A stretch of 64,000 nucleotides of DNA from Stenocarpella maydis (Eukaryota > Ascomycota > Sordariomycetes > Diaporthales > Diaporthaceae): NCBI GenBank assembly GCA_002270565.1, contig NQMI01000039.1, positions 248,930 to 312,929 on the forward strand, written 5' to 3'. Positions 45,903 to 57,944 of the stretch are shown in pieces. The notes under the pieces are model-generated. The model saw nothing but the letters and a program-made list of their open reading frames with translations, ran no database searches and was not told where the DNA came from. Both the position numbers and the translations under genes were made by a program. The stretch's first letter is position 1; every line of letters starts with the position of its first letter.

Positions 45903-47747
45903 CTTGACTGTTGTTGTTGGTTGTGTGGGTGTTTGCGGTGGTGATCACAGACTGCAGTTGTCAATTAGTTGTTTTCCGGAGTCGTAGTTGTGATGATGCT
46001 TGGAAGATGGATGGAGAGGTTGAAGCCAAGGTGGTTTGTTTGGCTCGTTATATGGGAGGGGGAGCTCGTGACCACTACGTCATACAGCGAGCTTGAGATG
46101 GAGGGGCGGCGGAGCTTGCACCTCGACTTCCAGGCTTGGTGGGGTCCCGCCCGTGGAGAGGCATGGAAGAGGAGGTACATGCGTAGTGTACCTGCATTCC
46201 CGCACCCGCACCCGCACCCGTCCCTACGTCACCTGGCCGGTGCTGCCCGACCGAGACACTTCCCATCAATGGCTTCGACTCCGTCATAGCCACAGCTTGC
46301 CGGTGCCCCGTCTTGGCTCTGGTCCTTGCCAGGCATAACCTGCCAGTATAGCTGCAGATGAGTCACTAATTAGAAGGAGAGATACCAAAAAAGGTGAGAA
46401 GAAGATGACGATGGTGGAGCAAGCACTTACCCAAGGCACACCGCCATCACTGAAGACATCAACCTTTGATGCAGCCACCTGGGAGCGCAGTCACTAATGC
46501 AGAAAAGGGACAAGTTGGTCAGACAATCCGGTTGACGAGTACGCGAGGTTATCCAATTGTCAGCAGCCTCAGAAGACTGCCCGATGTTGCAAAGTGTCAG
46601 ATACCTAGGTATATAACTAAGCGCCTGTAGGCATGATGCCAATACTAAGTAGCTGTAAAGGTTGTGATGTGAAGTCAAATTGGTAGGGATAACTACAGAT
46701 TAAGTATTACTAGTAGAAGTCAGATCTGTTATCTGTAGACATACGCAAACAAATCAGATGGGCGTTTTCCACTTCTACCAACTGAGCCTTAAATGTCATT
46801 TCAGTAAACAAGCTCTATGATACATACTCGTTGCGAAGGAATACACATCCTGTCGGCATTTCCCGCTAGCAGGTCTGCCCAGGTGCCTTCCACCTCAATA
46901 GAAACCTTGGAACTGAACGTCCCTTAACCCCGTGAGACGAACCGCAGTGGCTCCGCCAGGAACTACATGATCCGCCCATCCCGGAGGAAGAATATTGGGA
47001 CCAGAGTTGTCTGGGGGACAGCACTCCCATTTCTGCCTCTCAGTCCTTCTAGGCTCCACCGGACGTCATGTTAACGAATCTTACGTGTTCGTTGTGGCTC
47101 GCCGCAGCTCGCTGCAACATGACTGGTAGAGGGATATTTGTTTGTATAGCGAGGGGGATGCAGGGTACTAGTATTAAGACATGTAGGCTTGTAAATGTCA
47201 GAGACCATCAAAATATAAACCAAGAAATGCACCTGCCAGTTCGACCCTCGCGTAGCATACCGTCTTGCACTATAGCAGTACAGAAAATAGCCCCCAACGT
47301 CAAGCGAATGTTTTATGAATAATTGGCCACCGAGTGAGCAAAATGGCAGCCAAAGGACATCAGGGCGTTCTCAACTGAGCCAGTGTTGATAAGTGAGACA
47401 TGTATTATAACTTCGGCAACCCTCATTTCTTACAGCTGCATTCGGCCTCAAGTGTCCTCCGAGTGGCCTACCGCGACCTCACATGTCTCATGTTAAGGAG
47501 ACGGGGATATGCATATACAAAAAAGAGCGACTAGTCTAGTCGCGATATTGATACCTTTTCCCACCCATTGCCAGACTCTTCTAGACTCCACCACAGAAAA
47601 GGAATGGGTATATGCAGTGCAATGCGCGTCATGTTCAAAGGAGAGCCATAACCAAAAACCTCCGCCATCCTCAACCCAAAATGCAAACCTTCGCCGCTCC
47701 TGTATTAATCAACTCCTGGCTGGCCGGTACACAGGGCTTCCCACAGA
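45903..47747. other. Intergenic region with coding-like minus-strand traces
   Basis: The first 300 bases are the RTC3 promoter. A GCACCC triplet-type repeat lies at 46200-46220. Minus-strand segments 46898-47065, 46828-46920, 46431-46478 and 46229-46339 look like exons, but no complete gene can be built. TACCTAGGTA occurs at 46602-46611. The sequence at 46560-47550 is AT-richer than its surroundings. Confidence 0.45.
46229..46478 (-). pseudogene. Possible terminal exons of an unidentified or decayed gene
   Basis: Segment 46478-46431 follows a CCCAG acceptor and ends in a GTAAGT donor; the next segment, 46339-46229, starts after a GGCAG acceptor and ends at TGA. The 91-nt intron keeps phase. 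The joined reading is 'VAASKVDVFSDGGVPW' and then 'VMPGKDQSQDGAPASCGYDG' up to the stop. No start or family is identified upstream. It may be a small real gene, a relic, or chance. Confidence 0.25.
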
Positions 47748-50700
47748 CTATTGGAAGAAGCCTCGGATCCCCTGAGACACAGGACCCCGGCTTAGCATGT
47801 CCACCTTGGACCACCGTGCAGACGAGGGCTGCTTCCGCGGTGACGGCGTCGACCCTCTTGACGACGGCGGGGGCTCCGGTTGTTCACACGCTCTTTTTTT
47901 CCTAGTGTTCTTGCCAAGGCCGTCATTCTTGTCGGACGCTGGGCAGCCCGACCTCCTCGAGAGGATGGAGGCCTGACGCTTCAGCCCAGGTCTGTTGACC
48001 GATTTGGCACGCAGGGCCGCAGGAGCCGACGGTGTCTTAACCAGCGCGGGCTCCCTAAGCTGCCACGCGCTCGGACTCTTGGGTATGCGCCTTCGGCGCC
48101 GTGGGCTCCTCGCGTCGTCAACACTTGCGGCAGTGCCGTGGGCCTCACAGCGAGCTCGAAGCGTTGACGGCGTCGCCCTTTCTGACTCGTCGTCAATTAC
48201 GGACAACTGCGTATTATTGCTGTCCTCATGGCCAATTGGCATCCTGATAACTGGCGTTTCGTCCTTCAAACCCGGGGCGGGTGGGAATGTGTCGACTTCG
48301 TTGGATCCGCCGTCGCTGTTTCTAGTGATGCTGGCGAAACTGGCCGAGCGCTTGGTAAAAGTACTTGTGATACTCGTAACACTCAGCTTGCGCATCATTG
48401 ATTGCGCCGAAGTGCGAATGATATGTTCATTGCGGGCGCGAGTGGTCATGCCAGGAAAGGGGAGGACCTCTCGGCTCCACACATCCGACAGTAAGGCCTC
48501 CAGCCTGGCTCTGTCTCCTCGAGACGGCGCAAGCACCGGTATCCGACCCTTAGTAGCAAGGAGAGATTGCGTCCGGCTGACGGTTGTGTTGGAAGAGGAC
48601 GTGGCTTCTTTCTCAACAGTCGTATTTCTTACAACCACATGGCAAAGTGGCGTTTTCGGCCCGACCGTAGTTGCTCTATGGATGGATAGCCTGCGCGCAA
48701 TGGTGCCTGTAACAATTCAGCACAAAATGCCTCGGAGGCACCGGGATTGGGATCCCTTACCTTGTTTCCCAAAAACGGTGCTAAGGCTTTTCATATTCAA
48801 AAACAGTGAACCGTAGAGTTCAGGGCCGGCTAGATCCTGTGCTCCCGACGCCGAGCCAATTTCCAGGCGGCACCGCCATTCATCCTCCTCTTTCGGGTTA
48901 CAAGCAGTCAACATCATTTCATATAACTGGCAGTCGCACTCGAAGACGATCTTCCACGAGAAGGGAGCAGTATGACACTGCAGACCTGAGGGTTGCTATG
49001 AGCAATCTGCAGTCAAGCCACGAGACGTACTGCGAGCTGACGTACCTCGTCCATTATCTATAGGCTCGACCTTGATGTTGCTTGTGGGTATACAAGCCTG
49101 TAGCGTGTAGATCTGGTCAGCTCGGCTTGCCGAGGCAAGGCAAAACCAGCTCTTGTACAGCATAGCGACCATATACTGCCCATGAAGCCCATCCCTTGTC
49201 TGCCAACAGGCATGCAGGGCACCGCAAAGTTGGATATGGCCAAACGAGCGAATGCGGCTTTTGGATGCAGCGTCGAGATCCTGGGCACTGTTAGAGACAT
49301 ATTCAAGACTAGAAACCTCCAAGGGGCTCGTACAGAATCTGGGAAGACGAGACGGTCCTGTAAAAGCCATGTCTTCTCGAGAACCGCCTTCACCCGTGCG
49401 TCATCAGTGGCTCGATTGACCTGCGATGTGGCCTCTCTGAGCCGGATGAGAGCATTTTCAATCTCCATATGAGCATATGGGGAATCTGCGACGGGCGTGT
49501 ACTTCAGAAGCTCCGAGAACAGGAGAGGATATTTGCAAACTCGTTGCATCGGCTGAGACATGTTAGAGACTGGGCTTGACGAGTTGTTGCTCTTGCAGGT
49601 AAGCCTACCTTGACTAGAAGATCCCCTATTGTCAAAGACTTCTTTGACTTGACACCATGGTTACTGGTCGGGCCCAGCGAGGATGCCAGTGTCTCCAACC
49701 CCTTCTGGTACAGCTCCCACTGTGGCATGGTTCGATGGGCCGAGGCAATGTCCTTCATCATCATTTCGTATTTCGCGCCGTATTCTTCATACAAGAAAAA
49801 ACGGTTCATCTGCAAATTTTTCAGTTCATGCTGCGATATGAAGCAGGTGTAGGCCATTCGAACCTTTTTGGTGAAGACCTGAGCGACATCTGCAACAACA
49901 CTGGGCTCAGCGACCATCCCTGGAACAGTCTCGAGCCACGACATGCTCGCGTTGTTTTCGGGCACAGCATCCAGGCTACGGATTCGATTGTGGCCATGAA
50001 CATGACTTTTGTTTTGAGGACGCAGGCTCATCTGCGTATACTCTGAATACGGTACGGCTCGATGCAGCTCTCCCAGGAGCTCCTCATGGAGCTCAATGAT
50101 GTCAGCGAGGTTTCGATTGATCGAGGCTCGCAGACCCGACGGCATGGTGGGAAGCGAAACAAGTATTGTGACGTAAACGTTCATGAGGAACCTAACGTCG
50201 CCAATATAGCCTTCTTCAGTGCTGATGAGCTCCTCTAGGATCCGGCGTCTCTGCAGCGAACGCTCTACTGTCGCCTTGTCCAGGACCCGAGGCTTATCCA
50301 ATCCTGCGCTGTCCTCGGAACATCTGTTACCAGACATCGATGCCCTGCTGCTGAGGTCGGTGTGCGCTTTCGATCGGGAGGAGCGCATACTATTCCGTCT
50401 CGACTGAGCAAAAATGCTGCCAGTGGCAAAGCTGGCGCTGGCCGTCTTGACGGTCTCGACAAAGCCGAATGAAGACCCGGAAGATGATTGACGGTGATGG
50501 CTCGAGCAGTCGAGCTTGTCTGGCAGGCCGTTCGCAGAGAAAGGCCTGGGCATGGGGTCGTCGTCGGTTAGCTGAGCCTGCCGGCCCAGGCCACGGCGCC
50601 GCAGGGTCCTCATCCATCTGTGGAACGGCGTGGGTGACTGCTCCAGGCCGAAGTGTGTATGGATGCCTGGTGAGGTCGCCTCGTCGGGGGAGGGTAGACT

Positions 50701-50976
50701 GAGAGCGTGGGGCTCATGCAACGTGAACCTAATCAACGCCGGATCTATCGTGTCCCGATCAGCCCAGTCGTCGGGATCTTCAGTCTGGGTCGGCTCGACG
50801 TGTGGTTGCATCAATTCGTCCCCGCCACTCTGTCTTGACCCCTCTGTGGTATTCGTGGGGGTGCTCAGCCTGGAAAGACATTGGCTGGAGGCTCCCACGC
50901 CTTCAGGGCCTCGGCCAACGCAGACCGAAGCACAGGGAGAGCCATCCTCGAGAGGTTCGGACAAGGGGGGAGGCAT
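47748..50976 (-). CDS. Rho guanine nucleotide exchange factor (DH-PH protein)
   Basis: Exons on the minus strand are 50976-49609, 49552-49334, 49280-49046, 48985-48761 and 48706-47748, giving 1001 aa. Four introns of 53-60 nt each have GTRNG donors and CAG acceptors, and every junction keeps frame. The N-terminal 240 residues are Ser-rich and disordered. The DH domain (about 240-520) opens 'RRRILEELISTEEGYIGDV' and contains, across intron 1, 'LLVKPMQRVCKYPLLFSELL', the diagnostic CR3 helix. A PH domain follows (about 540-690) with 'RSFGHIQLCGALHACWQ', 'MVAMLYKSWFCLASAS' and 'DEWRCRLE' near its end. The C-terminal 300 residues are basic and Ser-rich. DH-PH proteins activate Rho or Cdc42 in polarity and wall integrity; the target GTPase is not evident. 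The frame opens at ATG 51096, which would add 40 residues; 50976 (MPPPLSEP) was preferred, with moderate confidence. Confidence 0.88.
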
Positions 50977-51250
50977 AATATTTCTCTTTTGAGACCAAGA
51001 AAGTTGAAACCAAAACCTTTGCTCCTCAGGGCCAGAAAACACGAGAGGAGTCCCAATACGAGTCGCAACGAGGCGTCCAAAATGGGTGGGTATCAAAACA
51101 TGATGACAATTGTGGAATAATGAAGGAGGGCAGGAAAAGACAAGAGCAGAAACGTCAAGATATCAGCCGCAAGAGAAGGTCAACTTCCCCAGACCTAGAG
51201 TAATGTGACGAGCCTCGGAACCCAAGAGGAGAAATGGAAGGAGAGGATGC

Positions 51251-51318
51251 GAGGAGAGAAGGAGAAGGAGAAGGAGAAGGAGAAGAAGGAGAAGGAGAAG
51301 GAGAAGGAGAAGGAGAGA
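51251..51318. repeat. 68-nt pure purine tract, (GGAGAA)n-like
   Basis: Every base is A or G, mostly as GGAGAA/GAAGGA hexamers. It lies about 275 bp upstream of the RhoGEF start codon and reads as a C/T-rich leader on that strand. Confidence 0.9.
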
Positions 51319-52482
51319 TATTTGTGTGTGGCCCAGGAAGGCGCGCAGTCAAGCGTAATGCAAACAGCAGCTTCCAAGGTTGTTGTCGTGCAAGGACGAA
51401 GCCGTCGGACGATCATGCCCTCCCTGGTCTCATCTGTACGTATGTAAGTTGAAGGCAGGCCTCGGGGCACTCGAGATGTCTCCCCCCTCTCACTGTATAT
51501 GTGTGTACAGAGACAGAGACGGCGAGACAAGGGCGTCTGGTTGCCCCGGGGAAATGAACGAATGCTGGGTTTTTCGGACATCTAGCAAAGGGTAGGAAGG
51601 AAATAGGTAGTCCGTGTCGTTCTGGAGACGGGGCACTGAAACGAGAGGCTTCCCGGCCGCCGCCCTTGACAGAGTGGTAGTACAGTACAATACCTACGAC
51701 AGTACACTGACGTGCCGAGAGACCAGTTCGCACGTCGCTTGCTTGCTCGCTGCTCTTGAGCGCGCGGGCAGGCCGTGCGCGCGCTCGCGTCAGGCCTGCA
51801 GATTGGGAGGCGCGGGAGCTGCATGTCGGCCTACCCAGTTGACCTGGCCTCGTCAGATTAGACATGTTCAATGATGAGAGATTGGCGACAGGTAGGGTGG
51901 TGTCTAGCTGCACTGTGCCCTTACTACCCGTACTGCCCCGTGGCAGCATTTGGGGGAGACGGGCGTGCAGCATCAGGAGGACGTGGCGTTGCAGGAGTGA
52001 GGATTGCCATGAGAAATTGCCGTGTACTAATAGTATGAGGAGAGGTGCCTGAAGATCCAAATCTGTACTACCCCCCTGCCGCCCTACTTTGGCGGAGAAT
52101 CCCTACCGGCCTGCGGAAGCCCTCGGAGAGTACACACAATATGTACTAATCAGGTAGTATACATACACTAGTTCCTGTCAGTTTTACTGGGCGTACCTAG
52201 GTATCTGGGTAGGCTTGTATAATTCGCCGGACCCCCCTGCCAACACGAAGTTAGTTACAGTAGTTACCTGGTACCTTGGGAGAGCTACCCCTCTATCGAG
52301 TTCAGCCTCACAGCCTTAGTAGTATAGCTCCCTAGCTTTCTTCTCCTACCTTCTGCTGCTGCACATGCACATGCACACGCACACACAACACGTCATGGCG
52401 GTTGACTGATCATCTTGCCTGCCTGCCCCACATCGCAAGCAAACCACCACATATCGCGCTCACGTCCACCATCCACGCACGA

Positions 52483-52513
52483 GTACGCGCGCGCGCGCAC
52501 ACACACACACACA
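52483..52513. repeat. 31-bp alternating purine-pyrimidine tract (CG)n(CA)n
   Basis: Strict purine/pyrimidine alternation runs from GTACGCGC through CGCGCA into CACACA. It ends 86 bp before the Nas2 start codon. Confidence 0.9.
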
Positions 52514-52599
52514 GTGCCCACCTGCTGAGCTCAGGCAGAGGCCGAGAAATGGTAGCAGCAGGACAATAGACCAACCCACCGACTGCCTGGCACAGACAG

Positions 52600-53337
52600 A
52601 TGGGCCTCCCGCTGAGAATGAACAACCTCCACGCCCCCACCGTGCCCTCCGGGCCAACCACGTCCAGGCCCGGCGCCAACGGCGACTCGGCGCACCTCTC
52701 CTTCGCCGAGCTCCAGCGCTCCAAGGACAACGTCGAGGCCGAGCTGAGGGCCCTGAGCTCCGTGCTCGACTCTCACGGCGTCGACATGCACACCAGCCTC
52801 CTGACCTCCGACGGCTTCCCCCGCGCCGACATCGACGTCGCCCAGGTCCGCACCGCCCGCGCCCGCATCATCCATCTGCGCAACGACTACAAGGACCTCA
52901 TGGCCCGCATCGAGAAGCACGTCCACGACCACTTTGCCAGCCTCGCTGACGGCGCCGCCGACGCCAACCCCGCCGCTGCTGCCCCCCCTCCGCCGCCGTC
53001 GTCCACCCGGCCGGAACCCGCCCTGCGCGACTACATCCCGGAGCGACTGGGCGACCCCTTCGCCAAGATCAACACGGTCGCCCCGGGGAGCCCAGCCGCC
53101 TCGGCAGGGCTGCAGCCCGGCGACCTGGTCCGGGACTTTGGCTACGTCAACGCTGCCAACCACGACCAGCTCAAGAAGGTCGCCGAGTGCGTCCAGGCCA
53201 GTATGGGCCAGGGCGTCCTCGTTAAGGTCTCGAGGCCCAGCGCCGCGCCATCCCAGCGGGAGCTGCAGCTGACTCTGGTGCCGAGGCAGGGCTGGGGCGG
53301 GAGGGGGCTGTTGGGTTGCCACATATTGCCGCTTTGA
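52600..53337 (+). CDS. nas2: 26S proteasome assembly chaperone Nas2 (PSMD9, p27)
   Basis: This single-exon gene encodes 245 aa. An N-terminal helical region ('SFAELQRSKDNVEAELRALS') with 'LLTSDGFPRADIDVAQVRTA' is the conserved Nas2 N-domain, followed by 'RIIHLRNDYKDLMARIEKH'. A Pro/Ala linker leads to a PDZ domain at about 150-225: 'PFAKINTVAPGSPAASAGLQ', PGDLVRDFG and 'GVLVKVSRP'. Nas2 binds the C-terminus of the ATPase Rpt5 through this PDZ domain and helps assemble the base of the 19S particle in the cytosol. The first in-frame ATG is used; MNNLHAP at 52618 is an alternative. The length is close to yeast Nas2. Confidence 0.94.
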   Translation: MGLPLRMNNLHAPTVPSGPTTSRPGANGDSAHLSFAELQRSKDNVEAELRALSSVLDSHGVDMHTSLLTSDGFPRADIDVAQVRTARARIIHLRNDYKDLMARIEKHVHDHFASLADGAADANPAAAAPPPPPSSTRPEPALRDYIPERLGDPFAKINTVAPGSPAASAGLQPGDLVRDFGYVNAANHDQLKKVAECVQASMGQGVLVKVSRPSAAPSQRELQLTLVPRQGWGGRGLLGCHILPL

Positions 53338-54794
53338 GAGAGAAGACGCTGCGGCCTATCGTGCGCGTTTACTATTGTGGCACATTGGCAGGGCGGGCTC
53401 CAGGTGTTGGTAGATACCCAGGGACGAGTACGTCGCGGAAAGTTGGTGGAAAGGTGTGACAATAAGTTTGTCAGTGATCGCACTGGGGAGCCTGCATTGT
53501 TCGTATGAGGGCACACCGGCAAGATTGGGTCCGGCGGCGATCCAGGCCAGCAAATTATGGTTGTTGGCTCTAGACCGCTGATACTTCAAAAACAAGAACG
53601 ACCGTCTGGGCAATTACTTATGGAGCACCTGTGCGGGGGGGCTGGGCTGTTGTCATCTTGGCGAGATCTCAACACAAACTGTGGTGGCAGCTGCTATGTA
53701 ACTGTCCAACGGACGGGGTAAAACAGATGGGCGTTGACACTTCAGACGCGAGTCCTGGGCCCTGATAGCCACTCATCCTCATCTTGCTCCCGCAACATTC
53801 TTTTTTGGCATGAAGGGACCTGGATTTCGGTGCAGAGCAAAATCATCAACAAGCATGGCACTCGAGGACGCTTAGATGCACAATCAAGGCTTGACTGTGA
53901 CCTGACCTAGAGCCGCTACTAACCTGACATTGTTCGTACATACACATATCCCCACCACTTCTGTGCCAGGGGCCCCAGGCATGCCCATGACTACCGCATC
54001 AAGCAAGAGGGGCGCACGCGGAAGCGCTCCATGGGGGCTGACATCATTTGCAAACCTTGCCTGTACAATACTCTCAATACGACGCTGGTCACGGCGGCCG
54101 TGTCTACGTATTTGCGATTAGTCAGTCTATCAGCATACAAGATAAACCAGCCATGCCTCGGTACCAATACGAAACAAGTTTGGATATATGCCTTTTGATA
54201 CAAGTCCTTCAGATCTAAGTATTTTAGGTATATATGTTTACGTGTTGTTGGTCACTATAAGCAGGTATTCTGGGTAGAGATCGCGTGGCCGACTTACCTA
54301 TTCACGCTGGGTTGGTGTGCATTAGTTACTGCTGGTGTGTAACGACTCAGACGAAAGCTGCCCAACCCAATGTTTGCAAGATGCAGCAGGGAGAACTAAG
54401 TCCGGAAAACCCGAAGAGATGGGGAACCAAAGGATTTGACTCTTGGGGTCATCGCTATTGAGACCTTTTCGGTGATATTCTACCTAAAGTTTGCGCCTGA
54501 GTGCAGAGCGTGGCGCGGAATTCTACTCGGAACGCGGAGGGTCGATGCTGCATCAAAATAAGACCGGTCGACGTGCCTCCTCAGCCATTAATGCATCGCG
54601 CGCCTTCGCATTTTCGCATCCTGTATCCCATCGTAAGCTCGTCAACGTGGCCTAATCCTACCATGGCCTGCCCCGCCTGTAAATGTCGCTGTCCCCCCTA
54701 AGCAAGATGCTTATCATGTCGAATAAGAGAGCCCGAAATCTATCCACCGCACAGTGTCTCCCGAAGGGGATGGTGCAAGAGCACAGCAACCCGT
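53338..54794. other. Convergent intergenic region, no gene seen
   Basis: About 1.5 kb between the 3' ends of the Nas2 and Ran genes. The stretch 53900-54400 is relatively AT-rich. No gene or repeat recognised. Confidence 0.55.
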
Positions 54795-55807
<1,013 letters not shown>

Positions 55808-57944
55808 TGTGTGGTTGTGATCTGTTCCGGTGTTGGCAGGAAGAGAAAAGGTGTGACTGGGAGGCGGTTGAGTGATGTAAATGCCTAGAAGTGGGGGCTG
55901 GTGGACCAGGCGTCAGTACTTTGCAAGAAATTGGACAGCAGGCTTTTTTAATGCAAGAGGCTAGGGAGGAAGGATCGGGCTGGTGGAGGGGAGGGGCTTT
56001 CGGAAGTTGGGTTGCTGATGGACGAACCTTCACAGGCGGGTATCTGGTTGCAAGAAAAGAAGGGGGTGTGTGGGTATGAAGAGAGAAGAGAGATGCACCT
56101 GTAATGGTGGCGGTGATGGTGTTGGGCAGATGAATGTTTTGAACCCAGCCAGTCCAAGTTGCCAGGACGCCGAGACTGGATCCCAGCGAAAAATCGAATC
56201 GGTCGGTCTTTGTATAGAGCCCACTTTTAACACGTGACCTGATTTGCCAGAACCAGCCATCCTGACGTCGCCCTCTCCCCCACCCCCACCCCTCCCGAGC
56301 CTGATATACTTGGGAGGTGGGAGAGATGCATTCATCGATTGTCTGAGTGACACAAGCTCGCATCAGTCACTGTCTAGAAAACAACAATGGGCCTCCCAAC
56401 ATGTTCGTTTCATTGAATCAATCCACCTCACCTCCGCATTCCCAGGTCCCTGCCAAGGCCCTGCTGGCTATCTGCTTCAGAACCGACTTCTATCTCCGGA
56501 TTTCTGGTCATTTGAAATCAGCCTCCCACAAGCAACTCAATACACATAGGTCTCACTCCGTCTTTGCTCGCCTTTGGTCCGTCACAGACACGTCAAACTC
56601 TCCGGCCTGGGTACACGTGGGACTTAGGCTGCCTCGTGGTGCCTGATGTCCTCCCTCTTAGGCCTCCAGATCCCAAGGCTGGGCTCATATATGGCGCAGA
56701 AGCAACCGCTATCACTTTAGGCACATACCATGCCTGCCCAAGATCTCACATGCATCAGAGTCACTCAGTCCAACTGGCTTGGATTCACCGGGAAACGGTT
56801 TCACACCCAGTGTCTTAAGCAGCCTTGTCCCTATCGCACTTCGGTGCTCCGTGTCGGTTTCTACGGATCAACATTCGTACTCACTCATCCGCATGCTTTT
56901 CTTATTGAGGAAGCCTATATCGCTGTGTCAGCGGCTTCTATGGGGGTCGGGTGCTTGGCTGCAGGCGTCACTGCCCTTTGGCACAATGTGAGGCGCTGCA
57001 TTAGGCAGTATGGTTCAGATGCCTTCACATTCACAGGTCACCCAGCCTATCCACGCAAGTGTACACAACGTGGCCATGATGCATTTCACAAACTCACTTT
57101 TATAGACTTGGGTTTTCGGAGAGCGGAGCCGCCAACTAAATACCTAGTGTACTGGCTCTCCCTTTCCGAAGGCGGCCATGGCGGGGGTTTTGTCCAGGAA
57201 AGGGAAGTATTGATATTGAGGCGTTGACCAGCCGGGTTATATGGAGCCGGACTTGGCGGAGAACGCCACCTGGTCACTTTCTACAGGAATAGTAGATGTG
57301 AATGAAGAGCGTGGTCAGGGGAAGGCCGGCGAGCAGCTCTCTGCCAGTCAACACAGGCCCTGGTGGACAAAGGCGAGGTACTTCGGTAGATATCACGACC
57401 AACTCCCGCATCACCCTGAGGCAATGACAACGCCACAAGAGGCGGCATTAGCAGGGAGGTCCTCCTGCAGCCTGCGCGCCGGCGCCATTCGAGCTCGGCG
57501 ATGGCGTAATCAAACATTTTGGCCTGGACGGGTGGGACGAGATTGCGCGCGCGAGTGGTGTATCATTTGGGAGTCAGTAAAGATGCACACATACAGAGCG
57601 TGCAGGAAAATAAATAACACTAAAATGCCGCGTCCTCTGCCCCGGTTTGAGCGATTTCTGCTGACCAGCCCCGGGTAGAAAAGCACAATGCTATGTTCGC
57701 GACTTCTTTCAAAAAACAAAAAAACTATGCAGTAAACATTGCAGACTGCCTTCCAGTCCATCACACCCCCGAGGGTTATGCAACCGGCCCTCGCGAAGGC
57801 ATTTTCCAGAACCACACACCCAAAGGAAATGCTAGCCCCCGAGGCATCAAATCAAGTGCTCGATTTGGCCATGCTCACCCACCGCATGGCTTGAGACAGG
57901 TCTATGCCCACACATAGCCCAGGCCAGCTTGCCATATTATGTGA
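55808..57944. other. Ran promoter and intergenic region, no other gene seen
   Basis: The first 500-600 bases upstream of Ran include CCCCCACC-type tracts (56277-56295). Longer plus-strand frames at 56730-57227 and 57241-57678 have no recognised domain or conserved look and are not called. Confidence 0.5.

Larger units (their letters stand above)
50977..52599. promoter_or_regulatory. Divergent promoter region between RhoGEF and Nas2 genes
   Basis: About 1.6 kb between the two start codons. It holds a 68-nt purine tract at 51251-51318, a TACCTAGGTA palindrome at 52194-52203, and an alternating CG/CA tract at 52483-52513. No gene is seen. Confidence 0.5.

Noticed and set aside
46770..46800. Minus-strand GGCTCAGTTGGTAGAAG resembling a tRNA D-arm
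   Set aside because: No B box or 3' acceptor half follows on that strand.
52531..53322. 263-codon minus-strand frame
   Set aside because: Antisense to Nas2, which has clear N-domain and PDZ motifs.
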